Below are positions 45,336 through 53,743 of a stretch of DNA of 64,000 nt, one piece after another. The stretch lies in NCBI GenBank assembly GCA_039815825.1, contig JBCBYO010000006.1, positions 46,867 through 110,866 on the forward strand, in the 5' to 3' direction. The position numbers were made by a program, and so were the translations under genes. Within the stretch, counting starts at the first letter, position 1. Every line of letters begins with the position of its first letter. A model generated the notes under the pieces. That model saw only the letters and a list, made by a program, of their open reading frames with translations, did not search any database and was not told the origin of the DNA. This DNA comes from JBCBDX01 sp039815825. GTDB lineage: Bacteria; Pseudomonadota; Alphaproteobacteria; Rhizobiales; Rhizobiaceae.

Positions 45336-46658
45336 TTAGGAATTGACCGATTTTTTAAGCTTCGGAAGTAACACGCTGAAGGTGCTGCCACTGCCAAGGT
45401 CGGAGTTAATTTGAAGCCTGCCTTCGTGGCGGGTCGTCACATGCTTGGCGATTGACAGTCCGAGACCTGTCCCCTGCTTACCGCGACTCTCTTCAACATC
45501 AACCCGGTAAAAGCGTTCGGTTAACCGCGGTAGGTGCTCAGGCGCGATACCCGGACCTTGGTCAACGACATCGATTTTCCACGCAGGAGCGCCACCCATA
45601 AGCGTGGACGAGGCATTGATGATGATTGGTCGACCTTCACCACCATATTTGAGCGCGTTTTCGACCAGGTTTTCAAAAAGCTGTATGAGCTCTTCGCGAT
45701 CGCCACGCACTGCCATGCCTTCGGCGCCTTCTGGGGCGTTCAATTCAATCTGCGTATTCTGATTGTCAGCGATGGGTTTTACAGCGTTTGAAACATGAAT
45801 GAGCGCGTCGCGCACATCGACCGGCTTGTACTCAGAGATGCCTCGCGCGGTTTCATATTTACTCAAATGCAGTAGGTCATTGACCAAACGCGACATACGC
45901 TGCGTCTGCTCCAGCATAATCGGGAGGAAGCGCATTTGAGCCTGTTTGTCGTCACGCGCCGGACCGGCCAGCGTTTCAATATAACCGGTAAGCGACGCGA
46001 GAGGCGTGCGCAATTCATGACTTGCATTTGCAACAAAGTCGGATCGCATACGCTCCATGAACCGCTCTTGCGTGGCATCGTTAAAATACAGACACACACG
46101 ATATAAAGGCCCCACATCGAGCGGAAGACGAAAGGCCGAAATCTGGAAGAAGCGTTCATTCTCGCCGCGTTCATGAAGCATGACAGGACCTGGACTTCCG
46201 CCGTCAAGCGCCTCTCGAATAAGCTCTTTTATCTCGGGTGAGCGAAAACGAAGAAGTGCGGATGAACCTACATTGATGTTTTGAACCCTTTGCAGCGCTT
46301 CGCGGGTTGCAAACTGAATGACGCCCCGGTCATCAAGCATGATCAGGGGCTCACGCAAGGCATCCACCATGCTGTTGGCAATCGAATAGTCGTATGTTGG
46401 GCGACGCTCGGCTTTCTCCAACAAACGCGCACGCGCCGTGCGCACCGGGCTGATCGCAGCGATAACGACCATCGCCAAGCATAACTCCGCAGCCAGCAAC
46501 CATTCGATGCGACCAAAACTCGCCAAGCCGAGAAACAAAATAAACGAGGCAGCGAGCACATAACGCGTTGTAACCAGACGACGGCCAGCATTTTGCCAGA
46601 AACTGGACTGAGGCGCGGGCGCTGCCTCTAGCGATGATTTGCCTACCGTGTCGACCAT
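45336..46658 (-). CDS. phoR: Phosphate regulon sensor histidine kinase PhoR
   Basis: A 440-residue kinase. Two membrane spans lie near residues 25-70 (YVLAASFILFLGLASF, LLAAELCLAMVVIAA), then a PAS domain (MLDDRGVIQFATREALQRV near 107). The HisKA domain has the phospho-acceptor His214 in ASHELRTPLASL. The HATPase domain has N-box LFENLVENALKYGG near 325, VVDQGPGIAP near 362 and GTGLGLSIAKHV near 395. The ATG at 46658 follows AAGG; a GTG at 46679 is the alternative. It is divergent from ppk2 and upstream of pstS. Confidence 0.93.
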   Translation of the reverse strand: MVDTVGKSSLEAAPAPQSSFWQNAGRRLVTTRYVLAASFILFLGLASFGRIEWLLAAELCLAMVVIAAISPVRTARARLLEKAERRPTYDYSIANSMVDALREPLIMLDDRGVIQFATREALQRVQNINVGSSALLRFRSPEIKELIREALDGGSPGPVMLHERGENERFFQISAFRLPLDVGPLYRVCLYFNDATQERFMERMRSDFVANASHELRTPLASLTGYIETLAGPARDDKQAQMRFLPIMLEQTQRMSRLVNDLLHLSKYETARGISEYKPVDVRDALIHVSNAVKPIADNQNTQIELNAPEGAEGMAVRGDREELIQLFENLVENALKYGGEGRPIIINASSTLMGGAPAWKIDVVDQGPGIAPEHLPRLTERFYRVDVEESRGKQGTGLGLSIAKHVTTRHEGRLQINSDLGSGSTFSVLLPKLKKSVNS

Positions 46659-46766
46659 CGACGCCTTGTTCCTTCTCACGTACGACAGGTGCGCTGGACG
46701 CGCGTTTAACGAGAGATTAGCGTTAGAAGCAACCTGCGACCACTATATGACAGAGTTGGGATTAAA

Positions 46767-47657
46767 GTGACGGCACAAATAAAACACCCCGCAGCTGATC
46801 CGATAGACATGACTATCGGTGATAAAGAACGGGTATTTGACATCAATGACCCTCAATTACCTGATTGGGTAGACGAAAATGACTTGATAGCTGGCGGCTA
46901 TCCCTACGAAAAGAAAATGAACCGGGATGAGTATGAGGAAACGCTATTTGCGCTCCAAGAACAGCTGGTTTTGATGCAACAAGACATCATAGCCAATAAC
47001 CGGCGCATGATAATCGTATTTGAAGGCCGCGATGCAGCCGGCAAAGGCGGGTCAATTCGGGTGCTTACGCAGTTCTTAAACCCACGAACTGCCCGCGTTG
47101 TCGCCTTGCCGAAGCCATCTGATCGTGAAAGTGGCCAATGGTATTTCCAGCGTTATGTCTCGCACTTCCCCACAGAAGGAGAGCTCGTCATCTTCGATCG
47201 CTCTTGGTATAATCGCGGTGGCGTGGAGCCCGTGATGGGATTTTGTACGCCCGAACAGCACAAAGCCTTTCTGGCCGATGTACCCGACTTCGAACGGATG
47301 ATTGTCGATGAGGGAATCATTTTCTTTAAATTCTGGCTCAATATTGGGCGGGAAACCCAACTTAAAAGGTTCCACGACCGCCGCCATTCGACCGTTAAAT
47401 TCTGGAAGCTCTCGGGCATCGATGTCAAAGGAATGGAAAAGTGGGATGACTACACAAATGCACGCGATCAAATGATCGACGCGACTGACAACAAACATGC
47501 TCCATGGACGGTAATACGTTACAATGACAAGCGACGTGGGCGCGTTGAAATGCTCAAGCACGTGCTCTCAAATGTGCGATTTGCCGGCCGCGACGACAAA
47601 ATTATCGGCAAGCCCAATGCGAAAATAATTGGCGCGGGATCAAAGATGCTCGACTAA
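46767..47657 (+). CDS. ppk2: Polyphosphate kinase 2
   Basis: A 296-residue PPK2-family kinase (P-loop fold). Walker A is GRDAAGKGGSI near residue 90, the lid/Walker B region VIFDRSWYNRGGVEP near 140, and RFHDRRHSTVKFWKLS near 195 is the lid module. It interconverts polyphosphate and nucleoside phosphates. The GTG start has a weak Shine-Dalgarno. It is divergent from phoR; one good Pho half-site (CTGTCAT on the minus strand, 46747-46753) lies between them, but a full box is not clear. Placement beside the pho genes fits phosphate storage. Confidence 0.92.
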   Translation: MTAQIKHPAADPIDMTIGDKERVFDINDPQLPDWVDENDLIAGGYPYEKKMNRDEYEETLFALQEQLVLMQQDIIANNRRMIIVFEGRDAAGKGGSIRVLTQFLNPRTARVVALPKPSDRESGQWYFQRYVSHFPTEGELVIFDRSWYNRGGVEPVMGFCTPEQHKAFLADVPDFERMIVDEGIIFFKFWLNIGRETQLKRFHDRRHSTVKFWKLSGIDVKGMEKWDDYTNARDQMIDATDNKHAPWTVIRYNDKRRGRVEMLKHVLSNVRFAGRDDKIIGKPNAKIIGAGSKMLD

Positions 47658-47665
47658 TCGCTGGT

Positions 47666-48787
47666 TCAGACATTTTCTTCTGCGCGGATGCGAACAGAGA
47701 TCACCTTGATTTCTTTTCCAGCCCCATCAAGATCGCTGTTGATAACCAATTGACCGCCGCCGTTGAAGCGACGGACATTCGTCATGTCGATGCGATAAAT
47801 GAACGCTTCAGGCGATTGGCCAACCAAAAAACGGGTACGTACACAATCAATACCGTTACCGAGTTCACACTCCACCGACATTTGTGTTGTTTGACCATCG
47901 GCGGTTTTCGCCGTTATTTCCAACTGCGCGCGTTGACCTGCAAGGTCTTGCAGTGGACCAGGGGGCAAATTGATGATGGCGCTGGCGCCGGGGGGCGTGA
48001 TGATCAATACATAAGGGCCAAACGGATCAGATGACGCCTCGGCAAACGCTGCTCCCTCGAGCCGCAAAGTCGCGATGTCCTGCGGCGTAAAAATTGTCAC
48101 CCAATTATCGGCTGTGCTTTGCTGCGCCCGCAGCGCCGGAGCAGTGGACGTTCCGGGATCGCGTGGTTCGAAATTGTCAACGTCTGTCTGGGGCGGCGGA
48201 TTGGGCACCGCCGTGTCGCGCGTCGCAGGATCTTGAAACGCACCGGAGAGCATCACCCACACGAGCCCGACAGCCAAAATCCCGATGAGCGCTATTGTTC
48301 CCAGACCCGCTGCAAACGGGCCCCGTTTCAAACGAAGAGGGCCACTCCCCTTTCCCGTTTGGGGCGAAACCCTGTCGGATTTGGATGGCACCGCTTTGAG
48401 CGCTTGTTTCGGTTCGGCCCGAAGCATGGGTTCACGTTTGCCCGGCCTCGTTTGCCCAAGGTTCGATGGTGCAACCTTTGCCCTTGCGGGTGATGGCTTT
48501 GCTGGAGACTTAACAGGCGGTGCGATAGTGGGCGCGGCCGCTTGATAGCTCTGCTCAACGGCGCGTATGGCATCTGCCAATTTGTCTTTTTGCGCCTGTG
48601 CCGCATCCACGGTCAAATTGCTTTGCGCTTCGAGTGAACGACGCAAAGCGTTGGCTGCCGCGTTATAAACGCGCTTGCGAAATTCTGGATCTTTGGCATT
48701 ACCCTTTGCCAAAGTCTCCAGCAACGTTTGCTCAATTCCACTCAATGCTTGTTCCAAAACATCCCGTCCGTGATAGGCAGATGACAT
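47666..48787 (-). CDS. Single-span membrane protein of unknown function
   Basis: A 373-residue protein. An N-terminal helical domain (DVLEQALSGIEQTLLETLAK) is followed by a Pro/Lys/Ala-rich cytoplasmic linker, one span near residues 165-185 (AAGLGTIALIGILAVGLVWV) and a periplasmic C-terminal beta-rich domain (LEITAKTADGQTTQMSVECE, RTRFLVGQSPEAFIYRID). Two Cys near residues 310 and 318 could form a disulfide. I do not recognize a family. It converges on ppk2 with an eight-base gap. The start ATG (48787) has a weak Shine-Dalgarno; an upstream in-frame ATG is at 48826. Confidence 0.7.
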   Translation of the reverse strand: MSSAYHGRDVLEQALSGIEQTLLETLAKGNAKDPEFRKRVYNAAANALRRSLEAQSNLTVDAAQAQKDKLADAIRAVEQSYQAAAPTIAPPVKSPAKPSPARAKVAPSNLGQTRPGKREPMLRAEPKQALKAVPSKSDRVSPQTGKGSGPLRLKRGPFAAGLGTIALIGILAVGLVWVMLSGAFQDPATRDTAVPNPPPQTDVDNFEPRDPGTSTAPALRAQQSTADNWVTIFTPQDIATLRLEGAAFAEASSDPFGPYVLIITPPGASAIINLPPGPLQDLAGQRAQLEITAKTADGQTTQMSVECELGNGIDCVRTRFLVGQSPEAFIYRIDMTNVRRFNGGGQLVINSDLDGAGKEIKVISVRIRAEENV

Positions 48788-48841
48788 ACTTACAGGTTTG
48801 AGAAAAGGGGTTGTCAGGAAAGCCACACACCGTTTATAACT

Positions 48842-48857
48842 TTTACGTAAACGTCAA
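48842..48857 (+). promoter_or_regulatory. MerR/LiuR-type operator copy upstream of the nitronate monooxygenase gene
   Basis: TTTACGTAAACGTCAA, which reads TTGACGTTTACGTAAA on the other strand. It matches the centre of the palindrome at 9137-9168 at 15 of 16 positions and is a near-exact copy of the LiuR motif. It lies 16 bases before the GTG of the monooxygenase gene, so a bound regulator would sit at or near the promoter. Confidence 0.7.
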
Positions 48858-48873
48858 TTAATGGGAGGTCGGC

Positions 48874-49842
48874 GTGGCGCTACCGGATATTTTAAAAACC
48901 AACTTGCGTATTCCAGCGGTGGCAGCGCCGCTGTTTATCATCTCCCATCCACCACTTGTTTTGGCGCAATGCAAAGCAGGTGTTGTCGGTTCTTTCCCTG
49001 CTCTGAACGCGCGCCCTGAAGCACAGCTCGATGAATGGCTGGCGCAGATCACTGAAGAACTGGCGGATTACAACGAGAAAAACCCGGATCAACCCGCGGC
49101 CCCATTTGCTGTGAACCAGATCGTGCATATGTCCAACAAGCGTTTGGAGCATGATTTGACCATGTGTGTGAAATACAAGGTCCCAATCGTGATCTCTTCG
49201 TTGGGCGCAGTCCCGGAAGTCAATCAAGCGATCCACTCCTATGGCGGTATTGTCTTACACGATATTACCAACAATCGTCACGCTCATTCAGCGATCCGCA
49301 AAGGAGCAGACGGGCTGGTCGCGGTTGCGGCAGGAGCCGGTGGGCACGCTGGAACGCTCAGCCCGTTTGCATTGGTTCAAGAGATCCGTGAATGGTTCGA
49401 TGGGCCATTATTGCTGAGCGGCTCGATATCTACCGGTGACGCTATTTTGGCAGCGCAGGCGATGGGCGCAGACATGGCCTATATCGGCTCGCCTTTCATC
49501 GCCACGCAAGAGGCACGCGCCGTTGATGGCTATAAACAGATGATCGTGGACAGCGCGGCCAAGGACATCGTTTACTCGAACTACTTTACCGGCATCCACG
49601 GCAATTATCTGAAACCATCCATCGCCAATGCCGGGATGGACCCCGATAATCTGCCAGAAGCTGACCCGACTAAAATGGACTTTGCAGAAGCGTCCAAAGA
49701 AGGTTCGAAAGCTTGGAAAGACATTTGGGGATGTGGCCAAGGTATTGGCGCGGTGAAAGAAGTAGCGCCGACTGCCGACTTGGTCGACCGGATGGTGAAC
49801 GAGTATCAGGCTGCAAAAAACCGTATCCTGAACACCGCTTAG
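48874..49842 (+). CDS. Nitronate monooxygenase (2-nitropropane dioxygenase family)
   Basis: A 322-residue FMN enzyme with a TIM barrel. The flavin-phosphate loops are GADGLVAVAAGAGGHAGTLS near residue 145 and LLLSGSISTGDAILAAQAMG near 180, with AYIGSPFIAT near 205. The family oxidizes nitronates such as propionate 3-nitronate, and some members are really enoyl-ACP reductases. The GTG start has GGGAGG upstream. Sharing the MerR operator with the acyl-CoA block suggests a role in handling acyl-CoA-related or toxic nitronate intermediates; this is inference. Confidence 0.86.
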   Translation: MALPDILKTNLRIPAVAAPLFIISHPPLVLAQCKAGVVGSFPALNARPEAQLDEWLAQITEELADYNEKNPDQPAAPFAVNQIVHMSNKRLEHDLTMCVKYKVPIVISSLGAVPEVNQAIHSYGGIVLHDITNNRHAHSAIRKGADGLVAVAAGAGGHAGTLSPFALVQEIREWFDGPLLLSGSISTGDAILAAQAMGADMAYIGSPFIATQEARAVDGYKQMIVDSAAKDIVYSNYFTGIHGNYLKPSIANAGMDPDNLPEADPTKMDFAEASKEGSKAWKDIWGCGQGIGAVKEVAPTADLVDRMVNEYQAAKNRILNTA

Positions 49843-49965
49843 AACGGCCAGGCGCGCGCGGAGCGGATAAAATTTCCGTGATGATGGGCATAGAGGGTTG
49901 TTCATTTATCGCCCGTTCAGATTATCGTGGCTATCGTCGTGCCATGTGATTGATTGGGAAACGCT

Positions 49966-50538
49966 ATGATTACACGCCGTACACTTGCCAAAGGGCTTGG
50001 AACCGCCGTTGTTGCGGCCATCGCCTCGCCAGCGCTCGCACACCACACCGCCAAATACAGAAACTTCGTCCTGCCGGACAAATACAAGCCGCAACGCGTT
50101 CGATTTACCGGTTATGAACCCGGCACCATCGTGGTCGATCCGAAAAATCATTTCCTATATTTGGTTGAAAACCGGTTCCGGGCCCGCCGTTATGGCGTTG
50201 GTGTTGGCCGCGCCGGGCTTGCCTTCAAAGGAAGCGCTACAATTGCCCGCAAGGCGAAGTGGCCAAGCTGGACACCGACGGCCAATATGACCCGCCGTGA
50301 GCCACACAAATATGCCAAATACGCCAACGGTGTTCCCGGGGGACCAGGCAACCCGTTGGGCGCAAGAGCACTCTACCTCTACAAGGGCAAGCGCGACACT
50401 TACTACCGAATCCATGGAACGACACAGCCATGGAGCATCGGACAGTCTGTTTCAAACGGCTGTATTCGCATGATCAACGATCATGTCGAAGATCTTTATG
50501 ATCGTACCCCGATCGGAACCAAGGTCGTCGTCATTTAA
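49966..50538 (+). CDS. L,D-transpeptidase (YkuD family)
   Basis: A 190-residue secreted enzyme that makes 3-3 crosslinks in peptidoglycan or attaches proteins to it. The signal has a twin Arg (MITRRTLAKGLGTAVVAAIA then SPALA), possibly Tat-type. The YkuD active site is complete: His150 in HGTTQPWSIGQS and Cys166 in SNGCIRM. The ATG at 49966 is used; a TTG at 49954 is possible. Polar-growing Hyphomicrobiales rely heavily on such enzymes. Confidence 0.92.
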   Translation: MITRRTLAKGLGTAVVAAIASPALAHHTAKYRNFVLPDKYKPQRVRFTGYEPGTIVVDPKNHFLYLVENRFRARRYGVGVGRAGLAFKGSATIARKAKWPSWTPTANMTRREPHKYAKYANGVPGGPGNPLGARALYLYKGKRDTYYRIHGTTQPWSIGQSVSNGCIRMINDHVEDLYDRTPIGTKVVVI

Positions 50539-50543
50539 ATGAG

Positions 50544-50573
50544 TAGCCGATCCACCCAATGGTTGATCGGCTA
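50544..50573. terminator. Hairpin between convergent L,D-transpeptidase and periplasmic-protein genes
   Basis: TAGCCGATC (50544-50552) and GATCGGCTA (50565-50573) form a perfect nine-base stem around a 12-base loop, placed exactly in the 40-base gap between two convergent stops. No long T-run flanks it, so it may be a weak bidirectional terminator. Confidence 0.6.
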
Positions 50574-50578
50574 ACCCG

Positions 50579-52618
50579 CTATGGGTTTTCTATCTCAATA
50601 TCGAACATGGTGGCCAAAACGGCCGGGTCGGAGACAGCACTTAATATCGCGATCGGCAGGGGCGATTTAGCCGTAACGGTCAGCGACAATGACGCGCCCC
50701 TCTCAATCACAGCGGTAAGGCTTTGCGCCAGCTGGTTCGCCAGAGCCGGATCATCCAGTTCTGACAAGAATACCGGGATCATACCTTTAAGCCTTAGTTC
50801 CATGTCACCGTATTCAAGGCCTTCTTCTGCTGCACCGTATGCTATTGCACGTTCAACCAATCCATCATCGTCGAACCGAAGGGAAATCTGGTCGAATGTC
50901 GCGCCAGTCAGCGCAAACAAAGATATCGCTGACGGCTGGTCAAAGACGCTGGCCGGGACACTGCCAACGGTCCCCTCACCCGAAAGCGTCCCCAACTGTT
51001 CAGCTGAGATTAGAACGTCGAGATTGACGTTTTCTGTCTCCCGCTCCCATTGAACGAGCGTGTCGGATGTCAAGACAATCGTTTCGAGTCCCAGCGACTC
51101 AAAAGGCTCGCGCTCTTCAGGTTCAAGTGCATCTACGTCCATGCGCAGTCCATCGATGCCCAGTCGCAACCCAGTTGGTATCGGACCGACATGATCGCGC
51201 ATCTCAAAAATACTGGAGTCCAATGCCACATCGACATTTTCATTGGGCGCCTTGATCACCAAACCTGTTTGCACAACACGGCCGAGCGTCGGGATCGCTT
51301 CGAGTATGGCGGGCACATCTTGGTTTTGCAGTGCCTCTTCAAGACCAATCATTGCGATTAGTGAAGGGAAGGTCATGTCTTCATAGACGTGCTTTTCAAG
51401 GCGAATTTCTTCGCCGTCCGCGCCATTAAAAAAGAGGTTGGTGAGGCCGATCTCACCAAGTCCGGCACTGGAAAAGTCCGAGATAAAAAACGAGCCCAGA
51501 CCAAATTCAGATAGCGCCTGGCCCTGCAAAGCCACGTCATTGATTTGGAAGGACTTAAGGGAGAACGCGCCGTAAATGGCCGCGAGCAACTCGACAATTT
51601 CCTCGTCGCTCGGCTCGCGGTTAGTGGTCAGAGCTTCCACCAAAAGTGCATCGATTTTTGCAAACACATCCAATGATGCCGGTCGAACCCCGATACCTGT
51701 CAACTCCAAGTTTTCAACTTGCCCAGCGAATTCTTCTTCTACCGCTGCAAATCTGATGCCCTTCAATGCCATTTTGCCCACACTTTGCTGGAAGTCGGCG
51801 CCTTCGTTTGCAGGGGCAAGGAATTGGTTCAGCGTGGTGGCGTAATTGTAGTTGTTTGCGGTGAATTGATCGGCAGAAAACTCAAACAACGGCGTCTCTT
51901 CGCCTGGCGACGTCACGGTCATGGCAAAGTTCGAAGCCGTCATGTTTGATATGTCACCACCGGCCACTGGCCCAACAGCCAGCGGGCCATATGATTGCGA
52001 AACCTCAACGCCGTCTTCTGCCTCCACGACCGTTGCCACCGACTGGACCGACATTGAGGAAAGATCAATTGAAACCATCGCTTTGATTAAAGGGATAAAT
52101 TTTGAAATCGGTCGATCGGCGGCCTCTTCGATTTCAGGCCATTTAGCGATAGTAAGATCTTCGATCGACAGTTCATTGATCGTTTGTGTGGAAGAGCTGG
52201 GCCCGTCGCCCATAGTACGAATTTCAACGCTGTCAGCGTTAAGCGCGCGAGCTGAAAACTGATCACCTTCGTCACTCAATCCGTTTATCGTGATGGTCGG
52301 CCAAGAAATCGTATAGCTAGAACCGGCCGCCAGTTGTTCATCAAATTGAACGGCTTCGAGATTGAGCTGCTCTGACATGTACTGGAGCATGGCCAGCCCT
52401 GATATCGACACCTCCAATGCGTCGACCGTCAGTAGCGACCCGGACTCGCGCGCGTTTGCGTATGACAGGTCAAAAAAGGGCGAGGCCTGCGACGCTACAA
52501 CCCACTCATCAAGAAGGGCCTTACCGTCGGCAGCGTAAGCAACAATAGGACTATTCCAAACAAATCCTGCCAGTAAGGCGGCGGTATATTTTCTTTTGTT
52601 GAGAGGTGCGAACGTCAT
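50579..52618 (-). CDS. Large predicted periplasmic protein of unknown function
   Basis: A 679-residue acidic protein with a signal peptide (KYTAALLAGFVWNSPIVAYA) and no further membrane spans. It consists of repeated beta-rich modules, each starting with a phrase like FSLKSFQINDVALQG, ITINGLSDEGDQF or MALKGIRFAAVEEE, suggesting two or three tandem copies of one fold. It resembles uncharacterized periplasmic proteins of Hyphomicrobiales; I cannot name a family. The ATG at 52618 has GGAG upstream. A role in envelope biology is suggested only by secretion and the neighbouring L,D-transpeptidase. Confidence 0.75.
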   Translation of the reverse strand: MTFAPLNKRKYTAALLAGFVWNSPIVAYAADGKALLDEWVVASQASPFFDLSYANARESGSLLTVDALEVSISGLAMLQYMSEQLNLEAVQFDEQLAAGSSYTISWPTITINGLSDEGDQFSARALNADSVEIRTMGDGPSSSTQTINELSIEDLTIAKWPEIEEAADRPISKFIPLIKAMVSIDLSSMSVQSVATVVEAEDGVEVSQSYGPLAVGPVAGGDISNMTASNFAMTVTSPGEETPLFEFSADQFTANNYNYATTLNQFLAPANEGADFQQSVGKMALKGIRFAAVEEEFAGQVENLELTGIGVRPASLDVFAKIDALLVEALTTNREPSDEEIVELLAAIYGAFSLKSFQINDVALQGQALSEFGLGSFFISDFSSAGLGEIGLTNLFFNGADGEEIRLEKHVYEDMTFPSLIAMIGLEEALQNQDVPAILEAIPTLGRVVQTGLVIKAPNENVDVALDSSIFEMRDHVGPIPTGLRLGIDGLRMDVDALEPEEREPFESLGLETIVLTSDTLVQWERETENVNLDVLISAEQLGTLSGEGTVGSVPASVFDQPSAISLFALTGATFDQISLRFDDDGLVERAIAYGAAEEGLEYGDMELRLKGMIPVFLSELDDPALANQLAQSLTAVIERGASLSLTVTAKSPLPIAILSAVSDPAVLATMFDIEIENP

Positions 52619-52748
52619 CAAAACTGCTCCAACTTTGCAGTGCTGAACACATGCAGACAAATGTGACAAACTCATGCTCACCTTGTTGTTCTACGCCCTT
52701 GATTCAAAGCCAAGCTTTCAGTATCCGGCCGCTCCAACATAATGTAAC

Positions 52749-52824
52749 GCCGCTTTAGCTCAGTTGGTAGAGCACATCATTCGTAATGATGGGGTCACGT
52801 GTTCGAGTCACGTAAGCGGCACCA
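52749..52824 (+). tRNA. tRNA-Thr (anticodon CGT)
   Basis: A complete 76-base cloverleaf. The acceptor stem is GCCGCTT/AAGCGGC, the D-arm GCTC-AGTTGGTA-GAGC, the anticodon arm CATCA-TTCGTAA-TGATG giving anticodon CGT (reads ACG, Thr), the T-arm ACGTG-TTCGAGT-CACGT, discriminator A and an encoded CCA (52822-52824). It is flanked on the downstream side by the AT-rich TraX-like gene, a layout typical of tRNA-associated insertion. Confidence 0.97.
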
Positions 52825-52882
52825 TACTATTTGTCAGACGGAGCAAAAAGCATCCGAGCATCGGGCGACTTTTCTTAAACAG

Positions 52883-53674
52883 CTAGGTGAAGGTCCAATT
52901 AAAGAGTGAATAGCGCTCTAGTCCCAGCAACAGTCCTATCAGGCTAAAAAGCAGGATGTGTCCGATATAGATATACAGAGTATTACGACCCATGTAGCGG
53001 ATAATTGATCGCAGGACGGCAGGGATCTTTTCGGTGATAGCCGGGTATTCGCGGAAGCTAAAATTGTAGAGACAGGCGTAGACAAAAATCGTGCCAAAGG
53101 TGAGAATGCCGATATTTAATAAATCGAATCTGAATAAAAATGACTGCATACTTATAAAGAATAATAAGTTCAATAAAAATGCAGTTCTAATATAATTTAT
53201 ATTTATTGATATTTTGTTTCTCATTAAATATCCAACTACCGATATTAAAAATCCCAGCATACCATATTCAAATATAATTATTGTCGGAAATAAAATAAAA
53301 ATTGTAATAATCAAAAATACTAAAATGAATAATTTTGAATTCAAAATCAGATTCATTAATGGATCAATGGAGAGTCTGATTATTAATATTGTCACCAATA
53401 TATTGACCGGAAGCACCGGAAATCCGATCACCGCGTCAGACAAAACGAGGACAGCAGCACCCAGCCAAAGGTGAAGGCCTAAGTCTCGGCTTCGTGCGTA
53501 ACCGATCAAAAAGAACCAAATTGGAACGCACCATCTTCCAACTGCGCGAAGCCAAAGCGTATCGGTAAAGAAATAATACCCCAGATGGTCTACGAGCATG
53601 AATACGACCGCAGCCGTTTTGAGTAGATCATAGGATGTCAGGTAAATAGGTTGATGTCGGCGGGCTGTATCCAT
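52883..53674 (-). CDS. TraX-family membrane protein with AT-rich core
   Basis: A 263-residue protein with about seven or eight spans. The N-terminus (DLLKTAAVVFMLVDHLGYYF) and the C-terminus (RNTLYIYIGHILLFSLIGLL) match TraX, an acyltransferase-like membrane family (F-pilin acetylase is the founder) also found on chromosomes as a probable envelope acetyltransferase. Positions 53161-53400 have only 49 G/C of 240 bases, against about half in both ends and in neighbours. In that stretch the protein is Ile/Leu/Asn/Lys-rich (LILNSKLFILVFLIITIF). The ATG at 53674 is used. It lies 58 bases from the tRNA-Thr gene. Confidence 0.82.
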   Translation of the reverse strand: MDTARRHQPIYLTSYDLLKTAAVVFMLVDHLGYYFFTDTLWLRAVGRWCVPIWFFLIGYARSRDLGLHLWLGAAVLVLSDAVIGFPVLPVNILVTILIIRLSIDPLMNLILNSKLFILVFLIITIFILFPTIIIFEYGMLGFLISVVGYLMRNKISININYIRTAFLLNLLFFISMQSFLFRFDLLNIGILTFGTIFVYACLYNFSFREYPAITEKIPAVLRSIIRYMGRNTLYIYIGHILLFSLIGLLLGLERYSLFNWTFT

Positions 53675-53743
53675 TGTCCATTCCAAATAGCGAGCCCGGC
53701 CGGTTACGCTATTTGAGGGCTTTAAGGCGTTTATATGTCTCGT

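Noticed and set aside
46747..46753. Pho box for phoR/ppk2
   Set aside because: Only one half-site (CTGTCAT on the minus strand) is good; the partner four bases on does not match.
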